A DNA stretch of 64,000 nt from positions 310,001-374,000 of the forward strand of contig NZ_CP018335.1 of the NCBI RefSeq assembly GCF_001902295.1. Reading direction: 5' to 3'. Below the pieces are notes generated by a model. The model saw nothing but the letters and a program-made list of their open reading frames with translations, did no database searches and was not told the origin of the DNA. This stretch comes from Clostridium kluyveri (GTDB taxonomy: Bacteria > Bacillota > Clostridia > Clostridiales > Clostridiaceae). The translations under genes were made by a program, and so were the position numbers. Below, piece by piece: positions 9,197-18,236 of this stretch (its first letter is position 1; each line of letters opens with the position of its first letter).

Positions 9197-9415
9197 ATGT
9201 CAAAAGACGACGTTATTGAAATGCAAGGTACAGTTTTAGAAGCTTTACCTAATGCAATGTTTGAAGTAGAATTAGAAAGCGGACATAAAATATTAGCACA
9301 TATATCTGGCAAATTAAGAATGAATTTTATAAGGATATTACCGGGTGATAAGGTTACAGTAGAACTTTCTCCTTATGATTTAACTCGTGGGAGAATAACC
9401 TGGAGAGCAAAGTAA
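9197..9415 (+). CDS. infA: Translation initiation factor IF-1
   Basis: IF-1 blocks the ribosomal A site during initiation. The 72-residue OB-fold protein has the exact family length and motifs MSKDDVIEMQGTVLEALPNA and the terminal YDLTRGRITWRAK. AAGGAGG lies upstream of the ATG. It is followed 17 bp later by rpmJ. Confidence 0.98.
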   Translation: MSKDDVIEMQGTVLEALPNAMFEVELESGHKILAHISGKLRMNFIRILPGDKVTVELSPYDLTRGRITWRAK

Positions 9416-9432
9416 TTTAAGGAGGGTTAGCT

Positions 9433-9546
9433 ATGAAAGTGAGGCCGTCAGTTAAGCCTATATGTGAGAAATGTAAGATCATAAAAAGAAAAGGAAGAGT
9501 AATGGTTATCTGTGAAAATCCTAGACATAAACAGAAACAAGGATAG
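9433..9546 (+). CDS. rpmJ: 50S ribosomal protein L36
   Basis: A 37-residue protein beginning MKVRPSVKPICEKC. Zinc ligands are C11, C14, C27 and H32, so this is the zinc-containing form. AAGGAGGG lies 7 nt upstream of the ATG. A 185-bp gap without a gene follows before rpsM; I see no convincing structured RNA or promoter in it. Confidence 0.97.
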   Translation: MKVRPSVKPICEKCKIIKRKGRVMVICENPRHKQKQG

Positions 9547-9731
9547 ACTATTATAAATTTTAGATAGATGTTCGATGATTTTTAAGTAAAATTATGTTTT
9601 CATGATTTATGAAGTAATTATGTTTTAAAGTGCGGCTGTAACAGAATAATAAGTATTTTGTTGGCTTTAAAACTTTATATAATAAACAAACTTAATGCTA
9701 CAGATTATATAACCAGGAGGTGTAAATTTTA

Positions 9732-10103
9732 ATGGCAAGAATAGCAGGTATTGACCTACCAAAAGAAAAAAGAGTTGAAATAGGTTTAACTTATATATAT
9801 GGCATAGGATTACCTACTTCTCAAAAAATTTTGAAAGAAACAGGAGTAAATTCAGATACGAGAGTTAGAGATTTGACAGAAGAAGAAGTTAACTTATTAA
9901 GAAATTATATAAAGAATCTCAAAATTGAAGGTGACTTAAGAAGAGAAGTAGCACTTAATATAAAGAGATTGATAGAGATAGGTTCATATAGAGGTATAAG
10001 GCATAGAAAAGGTCTTCCAGTTAGAGGACAAAAAACAAAAACTAATGCGAGAACTAGAAAAGGACCTAAGAAACTTGTAGGAGCTAAGAAAAAATCTAAA
10101 TAA
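9732..10103 (+). CDS. rpsM: 30S ribosomal protein S13
   Basis: S13 contacts tRNA and bridges the 30S head to the 50S subunit. The 123-residue product starts MARIAGIDLPKEKRVEIGLTYIYGIG and ends with the basic tail RTRKGPKKLVGAKKKSK. CAGGAGGT precedes the ATG. It heads the rpsM-rpsK-rpsD-rpoA-rplQ set. Confidence 0.98.
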   Translation: MARIAGIDLPKEKRVEIGLTYIYGIGLPTSQKILKETGVNSDTRVRDLTEEEVNLLRNYIKNLKIEGDLRREVALNIKRLIEIGSYRGIRHRKGLPVRGQKTKTNARTRKGPKKLVGAKKKSK

Positions 10104-10120
10104 TTTAAGGAGGGAAAAAG

Positions 10121-10519
10121 ATGGCAGCTGGAAGAGTTAAAAGAACAACTAGAAGAAAAAAGGAAAGAAAAAATGTTGAGCATGGCTGTGCGCACATTAG
10201 ATCAACATTTAATAACTCAATAGTTACAATTACAGATGCTGCTGGAAATACTTTATCCTGGGCTAGTGCAGGCGGCTTAGGATTTAGAGGTTCTAGAAAA
10301 AGTACTCCATTTGCGGCACAGATGGCAGCTGAAACGTCAGCTAAGGCGGCTATGGAACATGGTTTAAAAAGTATTGAAGTATATGTTAAAGGACCGGGAT
10401 CTGGCAGAGAAGCAGCAATAAGATCACTTCAAGCAGCAGGACTTGAGGTTACTTTAATTAAAGATGTTACTCCAATACCACACAATGGATGCAGACCACC
10501 AAAGAGAAGAAGAGTTTAG
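10121..10519 (+). CDS. rpsK: 30S ribosomal protein S11
   Basis: S11 lies on the platform of the 30S subunit. The 132-residue product has HIRSTFNNSIVTITD, GPGSGREAAIRSLQAAGL and the terminal PHNGCRPPKRRRV, all family hallmarks. AAGGAGGG precedes the ATG. Confidence 0.98.
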   Translation: MAAGRVKRTTRRKKERKNVEHGCAHIRSTFNNSIVTITDAAGNTLSWASAGGLGFRGSRKSTPFAAQMAAETSAKAAMEHGLKSIEVYVKGPGSGREAAIRSLQAAGLEVTLIKDVTPIPHNGCRPPKRRRV

Positions 10520-10541
10520 TTAATAGGAGGTGTAAAATTTA

Positions 10542-11162
10542 ATGGCAAAATATACTGGAGCGGTATGTAGACTCTGCAGGAGAGAAGGTTTAAAATTATT
10601 CCTTAAAGGGGATAGATGTTATACAGATAAATGTGGATTTTCAAGGAGAGGCTATGCGCCGGGACAACATGGACAGGGAAGAAAAAAAGTATCCAATTAT
10701 GGTTTACAGTTAAGAGAAAAACAAAAGTCTAAGAGAATATATGGTTTATTAGAAAAGCAATTTAGAAAATATTATGATAAGGCCGACAGAAAAAAAGGTA
10801 TAACAGGTGAAAATTTGTTAGTGTTATTAGAAACAAGACTTGATAATGTAGTCTATAAATTGGGTTATGGTCAGTCAAGAACAGAAGCTAGACAATTGGT
10901 GACTCATGGACATTTTAAGGTTAATGGAAGAAAGGTGAATATTCCATCTTTCAAAGTGTCAGTGAATGATACTATAGCTGTGAAAGATGGCAGCAAATCG
11001 TCAGAAAAATTTAAAACTTTTGCAGAAAACCCAAAGACTTTACCAACTTGGTTAGAAGGAAATATCGAAAATTTTGAAGGAAGGGTTATTAGAGAACCTA
11101 TGAGAGAAGAAATAGATGTTCCTGTTAACGAAACATTAATTGTAGAGTTGTATAGTAAGTAA
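10542..11162 (+). CDS. rpsD: 30S ribosomal protein S4
   Basis: S4 nucleates 30S assembly. The 206-residue protein has an N-terminal four-cysteine cluster (CRLC, then two further Cys in GDRCYTDKC), marking the zinc form, and an S4 RNA-binding domain around residues 95-155. In Clostridia S4 can be encoded in the alpha operon as here. AGGAGGT precedes the ATG. Confidence 0.97.
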   Translation: MAKYTGAVCRLCRREGLKLFLKGDRCYTDKCGFSRRGYAPGQHGQGRKKVSNYGLQLREKQKSKRIYGLLEKQFRKYYDKADRKKGITGENLLVLLETRLDNVVYKLGYGQSRTEARQLVTHGHFKVNGRKVNIPSFKVSVNDTIAVKDGSKSSEKFKTFAENPKTLPTWLEGNIENFEGRVIREPMREEIDVPVNETLIVELYSK

Positions 11163-11227
11163 TTAATTATGGAATCAGTTGCCCTCAGGAGATACATTAT
11201 TAGATAAATAGAAGGAGGGTTATATTC

Positions 11228-12175
11228 ATGTTAGAAATAGAAAAACCCAAAATAGAATGTGTTGAAACTAGTGAAGATGGTAATTATGGCAAGTTCGTAG
11301 TAGAGCCTTTGGAGAGAGGTTATGGTACTACTCTTGGGAATGCTCTTAGAAGAATTCTCCTTTCTTCCCTTCCAGGAGTTGCTGCCAGCCATGTTAAGAT
11401 AGATGGTGTGCTTCATGAATTTTCGACTGTTCGTGGAGTAAAAGAAGATGTTTCAGAGTTAATTCTAAATATAAAAGAACTGGCCTTAAAAATGAATGGT
11501 GATGGTACTAAAACTATATATATAGATGCACAGGGACCTGGAGAGGTTGTTGCAGGGGATATAAAGACTGACGGTGATGTTGAGATAGTTAATGGAGAGC
11601 TACATATAGCTACTTTAGATGAAAATAGCAGGCTTTACATGGAAATAACTGTTAATGGAGGTAGAGGATATGTTTCTCAAAGAAGAAATAAGTTTGAGGA
11701 TATGCCTATAGGTACAATTCCTGTAGATTCCATTTATACTCCTATTAAGAGAGTTAATTTCAATGTGGAGAATACAAGAGTTGGTCAAATAACTGATTAT
11801 GATAAGTTATCTCTGGAGGTTTGGACTAATGGTACTATATTGCCAGATGAAGCTGTAAGTCTATCGGCTAAGATTCTTATAGAGCATTTTAAATTATTTA
11901 TGACTCTTACAGATCATGCTAATAATGTTGAAATAATGGTAGAAAAAGAAGAAGACAAAAAAGAAAAAGTTCTTGAAATGGCCATAGAAGAATTAGATCT
12001 TTCTGTAAGAAGTTATAATTGTTTAAAGAGAGCTGGAATAAATACAGTACAAGAATTAACTGAGAGAACCATGGATGATATGATGAAAGTTAGAAATTTG
12101 GGTAAAAAGTCTCTAGAAGAAGTTGAACAAAAGCTTGATACATTAGGATTATCATTAAAGCAAAATGAAGACTAA
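11228..12175 (+). CDS. rpoA: DNA-directed RNA polymerase subunit alpha
   Basis: The alpha subunit dimer scaffolds RNA polymerase assembly. The 315-residue product has the N-terminal assembly domain (GNALRRILLSSLPGVAASHVKIDGV) and the C-terminal domain with helix-hairpin-helix elements (RSYNCLKRAGINTVQEL, MKVRNLGKKSLEEV) that contact UP elements and activators. GAAGGAGGG precedes the ATG. Confidence 0.98.
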   Translation: MLEIEKPKIECVETSEDGNYGKFVVEPLERGYGTTLGNALRRILLSSLPGVAASHVKIDGVLHEFSTVRGVKEDVSELILNIKELALKMNGDGTKTIYIDAQGPGEVVAGDIKTDGDVEIVNGELHIATLDENSRLYMEITVNGGRGYVSQRRNKFEDMPIGTIPVDSIYTPIKRVNFNVENTRVGQITDYDKLSLEVWTNGTILPDEAVSLSAKILIEHFKLFMTLTDHANNVEIMVEKEEDKKEKVLEMAIEELDLSVRSYNCLKRAGINTVQELTERTMDDMMKVRNLGKKSLEEVEQKLDTLGLSLKQNED

Positions 12176-12223
12176 AAATTACTAAAATGAACGGATATAT
12201 ATATGTAGTAAGGAGGGATATAA

Positions 12224-12565
12224 ATGGCACAGCATCGTAAGTTAGGACTTCCATCTGATCATAGAAGGGCGATGTTAAGAAATCTAGTTACTAGTTTTTT
12301 AAAGCACGGAAAAATACAGACAACAGTAACTAGGGCGAAGGAAGCTAGAAGTTTAGCTGAAAAGATGATTACTCTTGCAAAAAGAGGAGATCTTCATGCT
12401 AGAAGACAGGTACTTTCTTTTGTAACTGAGGAGGAAGTTGTAAAAAATTTATTTACTGATATAGCTCCTAAATATGCAGAAAGAAATGGTGGTTATACTA
12501 GAATGTATAAGATAGGACCAAGAAGAGGAGACGGAGCAGAGTTAGTTATATTGGAGTTAGTATAA
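12224..12565 (+). CDS. rplQ: 50S ribosomal protein L17
   Basis: L17 lies near the exit tunnel. The 113-residue product starts MAQHRKLGLPSDHRRAMLRNLVT and has the bacterial short form without extensions. AAGGAGGG precedes the ATG. It is the last gene of the superoperon and is followed by an intrinsic terminator. Confidence 0.98.
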   Translation: MAQHRKLGLPSDHRRAMLRNLVTSFLKHGKIQTTVTRAKEARSLAEKMITLAKRGDLHARRQVLSFVTEEEVVKNLFTDIAPKYAERNGGYTRMYKIGPRRGDGAELVILELV

Positions 12566-12571
12566 AATTTA

Positions 12572-12604
12572 AGGGTTAAGTAAAGCTAGCTTAACCCTGT
12601 TTTT
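12572..12604 (+). terminator. Intrinsic terminator after rplQ
   Basis: A 9-bp stem (AGGGTTAAG at 12572-12580 pairing with CTTAACCCT at 12590-12598) is followed by GTTTTT. It lies 7 bp after the rplQ stop and ends the ribosomal superoperon before the ECF transporter genes. Confidence 0.85.
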
Positions 12605-12695
12605 ATATGGAACAAAAGCAAGTTTACCGGGGAATTGGAATCTAAGTAAAAACGAAGATTTGATTTTATCTTATCAAATTAGAGAGGTGTTTTCT

Positions 12696-13541
12696 GTGGA
12701 TAAAAATATGATATTATGTAAGGATGTAAGTTATAATTATGAAGATACTGATAAAGAAAATTCAAAATTAGCTGTAGATCATGTTACTTTTGAAGTAAAA
12801 AAAGGAGAATTTCTTGTGATCCTTGGAAGGAATGGCTCAGGAAAATCTACTATAGCTAAACACATGAATGCTCTCTTAATTCCCACTGGTGGAAAAGTTT
12901 ATGTAGAAGATTTTGATACATGTGATGAAAAGAATATATGGAATATAAGAAATAAAGCAGGAATGGTTTTTCAAAATCCAGATAATCAAATAGTTGCCAC
13001 TATTGTAGAAGAAGATGTAGCTTTTGGACCAGAAAATTTAGGAGTGCTTCCTGAAGAAATAAGATTAAGGGTTGATGATTGTTTAAAGAGAGTAAATATG
13101 CAAGAATATAAAAGATATGCACCTCATTTACTTTCAGGTGGCCAAAAGCAGAGGGTAGCTATAGCAGGAGTACTTGCTATGAGGCCGGATTGTATAATAT
13201 TCGACGAATCTACTGCTATGCTGGATCCTTCAGGACGACGGGAAGTAATGAATACTATAAAAGAAATAAATGGTAAGTATAATATGACAGTAATTTTGAT
13301 TACACATTATATGGAAGAAGCAGTAGAAGCAAATAGAATAATTGTTATGGATGAGGGAAAAATTATAATGGAGGGTACTCCAAGAAGCATATTTAGTCAG
13401 GTGCGCAAGATGAAAGATATGGGACTTGATGTGCCGCAGATGACGGAATTGGCTTATGAACTTAAAGCTAATGGAGTAGATATAAGATCGGATATATTAA
13501 CTATAGATGAGATGGTGAGTGAATTATGTCGATTAAAATAG
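12696..13541 (+). CDS. ecfA1: ECF transporter ATPase EcfA1
   Basis: ATP-binding subunit of an energy-coupling-factor transporter, which powers vitamin and metal uptake through exchangeable S components. Walker A GRNGSGKS at about residues 44-51, ABC signature LSGGQKQR and Walker B CIIFDES are visible. GTG 12696 is preferred because GAGAGGTG lies 7 nt upstream; an in-frame TTG at 12660 has no such site. The 3' end overlaps ecfA2 by 16 nt. No S component is encoded nearby. Confidence 0.95.
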   Translation: MDKNMILCKDVSYNYEDTDKENSKLAVDHVTFEVKKGEFLVILGRNGSGKSTIAKHMNALLIPTGGKVYVEDFDTCDEKNIWNIRNKAGMVFQNPDNQIVATIVEEDVAFGPENLGVLPEEIRLRVDDCLKRVNMQEYKRYAPHLLSGGQKQRVAIAGVLAMRPDCIIFDESTAMLDPSGRREVMNTIKEINGKYNMTVILITHYMEEAVEANRIIVMDEGKIIMEGTPRSIFSQVRKMKDMGLDVPQMTELAYELKANGVDIRSDILTIDEMVSELCRLK

Positions 13542-14380
13542 AAAATCTAACTCATATATATATGAAAAATTCGCCTTTTGAAAAGAAAGCATTGGATGAT
13601 GTGAATATTGAAATTATGGATGGGGAGTTTGTTGCTTTAATAGGACATACGGGTTCAGGAAAATCAACATTAATACAGCATATAAATGGATTATTAAAAC
13701 CAAATTCAGGAAAAATAATAGTAGACGGAGTAGACATAACTGAAAAGAAAATTAATTTAAGTTTTATAAGAAAAAAAATAGGACTTGTATTTCAATATCC
13801 TGAATATCAATTATTTGAAGAAACTATAGAAAAAGACATTGCTTTCGGTCCTAAAAATTTGGGATTAAGTGATGATGATATAAATAATAGAGTAAAAAGG
13901 GCTATGAATATAGTTGGTCTAAAATATGAGGAATATAAAGATAGATCCCCTTTTGATTTAAGTGGAGGACAAAAAAGAAGAGTTGCTATAGCAGGCGTAG
14001 TTGCTATGGAACCTAGAGTTCTTATATTAGATGAGCCTACGGCAGGCCTTGATCCTAAGGGAAGAGATGATATCCTGGGAGAAATAAAAAGTCTGCAAAG
14101 AGAATATAAATTGACCATAATATTAGTATCTCATAGTATGGAAGATGTAGCTAAACTTGCAGATAGAATAATTGTAATGCACAATGGAAAGTGTATACTT
14201 GATGGGGCTCCGGTACAAGTTTTTAAGGAAATTGATACTTTGGAAAGTGTAGGACTTGCAGTACCTCAGGTGACCTATATGGTAAGAAAGCTTAAAAATG
14301 AAGGAATAAATATATCAGAAGACATATTTACTATAGAACAGGCAAAAGAAGAAATACTCAGATTACTAAATAAAGGTTAG
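13526..14380 (+). CDS. ecfA2: ECF transporter ATPase EcfA2
   Basis: Second ATPase of the ECF module, 284 residues. It has Walker A GHTGSGKS, signature LSGGQKRR and Walker B VLILDEP. Two different ATPases plus EcfT is the group II (shared) ECF arrangement. Its start overlaps ecfA1, and ecfT follows after 12 bp, so all three are coupled. Confidence 0.95.
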   Translation: MSIKIENLTHIYMKNSPFEKKALDDVNIEIMDGEFVALIGHTGSGKSTLIQHINGLLKPNSGKIIVDGVDITEKKINLSFIRKKIGLVFQYPEYQLFEETIEKDIAFGPKNLGLSDDDINNRVKRAMNIVGLKYEEYKDRSPFDLSGGQKRRVAIAGVVAMEPRVLILDEPTAGLDPKGRDDILGEIKSLQREYKLTIILVSHSMEDVAKLADRIIVMHNGKCILDGAPVQVFKEIDTLESVGLAVPQVTYMVRKLKNEGINISEDIFTIEQAKEEILRLLNKG

Positions 14381-14392
14381 GAGAGCTATGAA

Positions 14393-15205
14393 ATGATTAA
14401 AGATATTACAATAGGCCAATATGTACCTGGTGATTCTTTTATACATAAATTAGATCCAAGAGTTAAGATATTAATATCTTTAATATACATCGTGGATTTA
14501 TTTATAGTAAATAGTTTTAAAGGATACATATTTATAGTAGTATTTACCCTGATTTCAATACTTGTGTCCAAAGTGCAATTTACATATATATATAAAGGTC
14601 TTAAACCTATATTTATATTGGTTCTTATAACTGCAGTATTAAATATATTTATGACTGGAGGGGCTAATCCGCCCTTGTTTAAATGGAGATTTTTAGTAGT
14701 GTATAGAGAAGGTCTTATTATGGCTGCATTTATGGCATTAAGGCTTGTGTTTTTAATTATAGGAACATCGTTACTGACTTTGACTACTTCTCCTATTGAA
14801 TTGACTGATGGAATAGAGAAACTTTTAAAGCCGGTAAGTAGAATAGGAGTACCTTCTCATGAATTAGCTATGATGATGACTATAGCATTAAGGTTTATAC
14901 CTACTTTAATGGATGAGACAGATAAAATAATGAAAGCACAAATCGCAAGAGGAGCCGATTTAGAGTCGGGAAATCTTATACAGAAAGCTAAAAATTTAGT
15001 TCCTATTTTAGTTCCGCTTTTCATAAGTTCTTTTAGGAGAGCTGATGAATTAGCTATGGCCATGGAAGCCAGATGTTACAGAGGAGGAGAGGGCAGAACT
15101 AGAATGAAAGAGCTTAAATTAAGCAATAAGGACTTTATAGCTTCCTTATGCACCTTAGTGTTAGTCTGCATTTCCATATTGAGTAGAATATGGTGGGGCA
15201 AGTGA
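14393..15205 (+). CDS. ecfT: ECF transporter transmembrane protein EcfT
   Basis: Membrane scaffold that couples the two ATPases to S components. The 270-residue product has several hydrophobic segments and, in the C-terminal half, the two coupling-helix motifs containing Ala-Arg-Gly (AQIARGADLESGN and AMEARCYRGGEGR). Its 3' end overlaps truA by up to 16 nt. Confidence 0.94.
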   Translation: MIKDITIGQYVPGDSFIHKLDPRVKILISLIYIVDLFIVNSFKGYIFIVVFTLISILVSKVQFTYIYKGLKPIFILVLITAVLNIFMTGGANPPLFKWRFLVVYREGLIMAAFMALRLVFLIIGTSLLTLTTSPIELTDGIEKLLKPVSRIGVPSHELAMMMTIALRFIPTLMDETDKIMKAQIARGADLESGNLIQKAKNLVPILVPLFISSFRRADELAMAMEARCYRGGEGRTRMKELKLSNKDFIASLCTLVLVCISILSRIWWGK

Positions 15206-15936
15206 AAAATATAAAATTGGTTATAGAATATGATGGTACAAATTATTCTGGATGGCAGAGACAGTATAATGCTATTACTATTCAACAGAGATTAGAAGAG
15301 GCAATTGAAAAAGCTACAGGTGAATTTTCACCAGTTATCGGTTCTAGTAGAACAGATGCAGGTGTACATGCCAGGGGATTTGTATGTAATTTCTTTACTG
15401 CCAGTAAAATACCTATCTCAAATATTAAAATGGTGTTAAATACATTATTACCTGAAGATATAGCTGTATTGGATTCAAAAGAGGTAGATAGTAGTTTCCA
15501 TTCTAGATATTTTACAACAGGCAAAGAGTATAGTTATACCATAGTAACAGGAGACAGACCACCAGTTATTGGACGGCAATATGTGTACTATTTTAGAAGA
15601 AAATTGGATATAGAAAAAATAAAGAATTCATGTGAGTATTTTATAGGGACTCATGATTTTTCTGCATTTAAAAAAAAAGGAAGTTCAGCCAGATCTTCTG
15701 TTAGAACTATAAAAAAACTGACTGTTTTAAAAGAAAAAAATTTAATTAAATTTAATATTGTTGGAGATGGATTTTTATATAATATGGTGAGAATAATAGT
15801 GGGTACTCTTTTAGAAGTAGGATTAGGAAGGTTTAGTGTAGAATATGTGGAAGATATTTTAGAATCTAAGGACAGATCAAAGGCAGGAAAGCCTGTACCA
15901 GCTAGAGGGCTCTGCTTGGAAAAAGTATTTTATTAG
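15190..15936 (+). CDS. truA: tRNA pseudouridine(38-40) synthase TruA
   Basis: Converts uridines 38-40 of the tRNA anticodon stem to pseudouridine. The catalytic aspartate lies in GSSRTDAGVHA (D56 from ATG 15190), and the N-terminal VIEYDGTNYSGWQRQ is typical. Start could be ATG 15190 or GTG 15202; both overlap the ecfT end, the latter giving MKNIKLVIEYDG as in relatives. Order ecfA1-ecfA2-ecfT-truA-rplM-rpsI is common in Firmicutes. Confidence 0.96.
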   Translation: MVGQVKNIKLVIEYDGTNYSGWQRQYNAITIQQRLEEAIEKATGEFSPVIGSSRTDAGVHARGFVCNFFTASKIPISNIKMVLNTLLPEDIAVLDSKEVDSSFHSRYFTTGKEYSYTIVTGDRPPVIGRQYVYYFRRKLDIEKIKNSCEYFIGTHDFSAFKKKGSSARSSVRTIKKLTVLKEKNLIKFNIVGDGFLYNMVRIIVGTLLEVGLGRFSVEYVEDILESKDRSKAGKPVPARGLCLEKVFY

Positions 15937-15937
15937 A

Positions 15938-15966
15938 TTGACACGCCAGGAGCATTGTATTATAAT
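15938..15966 (+). promoter_or_regulatory. Sigma-A type promoter for rplM-rpsI
   Basis: TTGACA at 15938-15943, a 17-bp spacer, and TATAAT at 15961-15966: a perfect consensus pair directly after the truA stop. Transcription would begin near 15973, giving an rplM leader of about 140 nt. Confidence 0.85.
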
Positions 15967-15972
15967 ATAAAT

Positions 15973-16114
15973 GTTTGTATTTTGAGTATAAAGGATTCAT
16001 TAGCCCCGGATCTTTATATAGAGAATAAGTATATTCAAGTTTTATAAATTTCATTTTTGTAAGATTAGAGATAAGAGAGGAGTTGAAAACCGTTAATCAC
16101 ATAACGGGAAAGCC
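15973..16114 (+). ncRNA. L13-type ribosomal protein leader
   Basis: The roughly 140-nt untranslated leader of rplM matches the position of the Firmicutes L13 leader family (RF00555), thought to allow autoregulation by L13. The most visible structure is a 6-bp hairpin, CCGTTA (16090-16095) with TAACGG (16102-16107), between the purine-rich ribosome binding site GAGAGGAG (16075-16082) and the ATG at 16115. Assignment to the family is by context and general form, not by a covariance search. Confidence 0.6.
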
Positions 16115-16549
16115 ATGAAATCATATATAGCAAAAGCTGAACAGATTGAAAGAAAATGGTATATTGTTGATGCTGCCGGAAGGCCCCTCGGAAGAGTGGC
16201 AAGTCAGGTTGCTTCAGTGTTAAGAGGTAAACACAAGCCTATATTTACACCACATGTGGATACAGGTGATTTTGTAATAGTAATAAATTCTGAAAAAGTA
16301 CTTTTGACTGGTAAAAAATTAGATCAAAAGATGATGAGGCATCATTCATTATATCCAGGTGGATTAAAAGAAACTCCATATAGAGAAGCTTTAAATAAGA
16401 AACCAGAATTTGTATTTGAAGAAGCTGTAAGAAGAATGCTTCCAAAGGGAGTATTGGGAAGAAAGATGTTGAAAAAATTAAAAGTATATAGAGGTGCTGA
16501 GCATAATAATGAAGCTCAAAAACCAGAAGTATTGGAATTAAAATATTAG
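16115..16549 (+). CDS. rplM: 50S ribosomal protein L13
   Basis: L13 is an early 50S assembly protein. The 144-residue product has WYIVDAAGRPLGRVASQVASVLRGK near the N-terminus and MLPKGVLGRKMLKKLKVYRGAEH at the C-terminus. The ATG is 32 nt from the best Shine-Dalgarno, with a hairpin in between; no other in-frame start fits the family. rpsI follows after 25 bp. Confidence 0.97.
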   Translation: MKSYIAKAEQIERKWYIVDAAGRPLGRVASQVASVLRGKHKPIFTPHVDTGDFVIVINSEKVLLTGKKLDQKMMRHHSLYPGGLKETPYREALNKKPEFVFEEAVRRMLPKGVLGRKMLKKLKVYRGAEHNNEAQKPEVLELKY

Positions 16550-16574
16550 GGTAAAGCTGGAAGGAGGATGAAAA

Positions 16575-16967
16575 ATGGCTAAAGTTCAATATTTTGGTAC
16601 GGGAAGAAGAAAAAAGTCAATAGCAAGAGTTAGGCTTGTTCCAGGCGAAGGCAAGGTAACTGTAAATAAGAGAAGCATAGAAGAATATTTTGGATTAGAA
16701 ACTTTAAGGGTTATAGTTAACCAACCATTGGTTTTAACTTCAACAAATGGAAAGTTTGATGTATTGGTAAATGTTCATGGAGGAGGATTTACCGGTCAGG
16801 CTGGAGCTATAAGACATGGAATATCAAGAGCTCTTTTAAAAGCAGATGAAAATTTGAGATTAGAACTTAAAAAAGCTGGATTTTTAACAAGAGACCCAAG
16901 AATGAAGGAAAGAAAGAAGTATGGATTGAAAAAAGCAAGAAGAGCGCCTCAGTTCTCAAAGAGATAA
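16575..16967 (+). CDS. rpsI: 30S ribosomal protein S9
   Basis: S9 contacts P-site tRNA with its C-terminal tail. The 130-residue product has GTGRRKKSIARVRLVPG, the central GGGFTGQAGAIRHGISRAL and the terminal KARRAPQFSKR. AAGGAGG precedes the ATG. It forms a two-gene operon with rplM and is followed by a strong terminator. Confidence 0.98.
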   Translation: MAKVQYFGTGRRKKSIARVRLVPGEGKVTVNKRSIEEYFGLETLRVIVNQPLVLTSTNGKFDVLVNVHGGGFTGQAGAIRHGISRALLKADENLRLELKKAGFLTRDPRMKERKKYGLKKARRAPQFSKR

Positions 16968-17045
16968 AGAAGATACATATGAATTATATGATTTATATCA
17001 TACAATTCATTATCTTAGGTTCACAATATAAGAAATTAAAATTAA

Positions 17046-17095
17046 GAGGTTGTAATTTAGATTTTAATGATCTAAATTACAGCCTCTATTTTTTT
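17046..17095 (+). terminator. Intrinsic terminator after rpsI
   Basis: A 16-bp stem (GAGGTTGTAATTTAGA at 17046-17061 with TCTAAATTACAGCCTC at 17071-17086, one G-U pair) is followed by TATTTTTTTT. It closes the rplM-rpsI operon. Confidence 0.92.
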
Positions 17096-17225
17096 GCGAC
17101 ATTGTAAATGAATTATATATGGAATTTCTTAATATATAAATTTAAATTGTTATTTAATTATAAAAATATATTAATAACTTTTAAATCCTTAGGTAAAAAT
17201 ATATATGTTGAAATAATTATAGGGA

Positions 17226-17951
17226 GTGAGTTTTTTGAGGGGAAAAAATATAGGCTTTGTATTTACTGTAACTTTAACGCTAATATTTATTTTTATATTA
17301 AATAATATATATACACCTTTGGGATTAAGTGGTAATAATATTGTTGAAGCTGTAGAGAAGGAGAGTATTACAGTACTCTTAGATCCTGGGCATGGGGGAA
17401 TAGACAGTGGGGGTGTATCAAAAGATGGTATAATGGAAAAAGATATAAATTTAAAAATAAGTAATAAACTCAAGGACAAGTTATTGCAAAGAGGATATAA
17501 AGTGGTTATGACACGATATGAGGATAAAGGCCTTTATACAGATTGTGGAAGGATAAGGAAGAAGAAGATAGAGGATTTGGATAATAGGTGCAAGTTGAAA
17601 GAGGATTCTAAATGTAATATATTTATAAGTATACATTTAAATATGTTTCCTCAGTCTAAATATTATGGTGCTCAAGTGTGGTATTCTAAAAATGAAAATA
17701 GCAAAAGATTTGCTGGTATTCTTCAGAAGAATTTAGTTAATGATTTAGATAATAGTAATAATAGAAAAGAAAAAGCAGCTTTTGATTCCTATAAAGTATT
17801 AAGGTGCAAAGACAGTATGCCTTCAGTATTAGTAGAATGTGGCTTTCTATCTAACACTGAAGAAAAAAATAAATTGTTAAAGGATGAATATCAGGATAAA
17901 ATAGCAGAATGTATAAAAAAATCTATTGATGAATATTATTCCTTAAATTAA
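17226..17951 (+). CDS. cwlD: N-acetylmuramoyl-L-alanine amidase CwlD (spore cortex)
   Basis: CwlD cleaves the stem peptide from muramic acid so that spore cortex muramic-delta-lactam can form. The protein has an N-terminal hydrophobic anchor (about residues 8-28) and an Amidase_3 domain with zinc ligands in LLDPGHGGIDSGG, the E of EKDINLKIS and SIHLN, and a late VECGFLSN with the catalytic Glu. Start may be GTG 17226 or, better spaced from GGGAGTGAG, TTG 17235. It lies downstream of rpsI as in other Clostridia. Confidence 0.9.
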   Translation: MSFLRGKNIGFVFTVTLTLIFIFILNNIYTPLGLSGNNIVEAVEKESITVLLDPGHGGIDSGGVSKDGIMEKDINLKISNKLKDKLLQRGYKVVMTRYEDKGLYTDCGRIRKKKIEDLDNRCKLKEDSKCNIFISIHLNMFPQSKYYGAQVWYSKNENSKRFAGILQKNLVNDLDNSNNRKEKAAFDSYKVLRCKDSMPSVLVECGFLSNTEEKNKLLKDEYQDKIAECIKKSIDEYYSLN

Positions 17952-18236
17952 GGACTAAGAATATTTGATTTGTGATTTAGGAAAAGTAAGACTGCAGTAC
18001 TTAAATATAGGTAACTGCAGTTATTGAATTATATGCGAAAAGGATACTTACCAGGTCATATAGTGTAATTTAGCTTGTATTATTATGTTCCATATAATAT
18101 TAAAAATAAAATATTTTATTCACAAATCCTCTTGATTGTAATAGTATTTAAAGAATATTGATATTTATCTTGCACTATGCTAACATTTAGGTAAAGAAAT
18201 GGGTTTATACAATAGTAATAGTTCAGTAGTTTTGAG
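17952..18236. other. Intergenic region upstream of gntR
   Basis: This 285-bp gap has a small inverted pair of ACTGCAGT elements near 17991-18022, without a T-run, and the 17-bp motif listed at 18053-18069. I see no further gene. Confidence 0.5.
18053..18069 (+). promoter_or_regulatory. Candidate GntR operator, copy 1
   Basis: AGGTCATATAGTGTAAT lies 168 bp upstream of the gntR start. A copy differing at one of 17 positions occurs at 19283-19299, upstream of the mutase-like gene. Recurrence in front of both transcription units next to a GntR gene makes it a plausible autoregulatory operator; this is inference. Confidence 0.5.

Noticed and set aside
9547..9731. Possible internal promoter before rpsM (TATAAT at 9678-9683)
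   Set aside because: No -35 box at acceptable spacing; nearest TTGTTG or TTGGCT gives 11-14 bp.
17108..17305. Plus-strand open frame of 65 codons between rpsI and cwlD
   Set aside because: Low-complexity Phe/Tyr/Asn/Lys composition, no ribosome binding site, and it overlaps the cwlD start in another frame; AT-rich spacer can produce this by chance.
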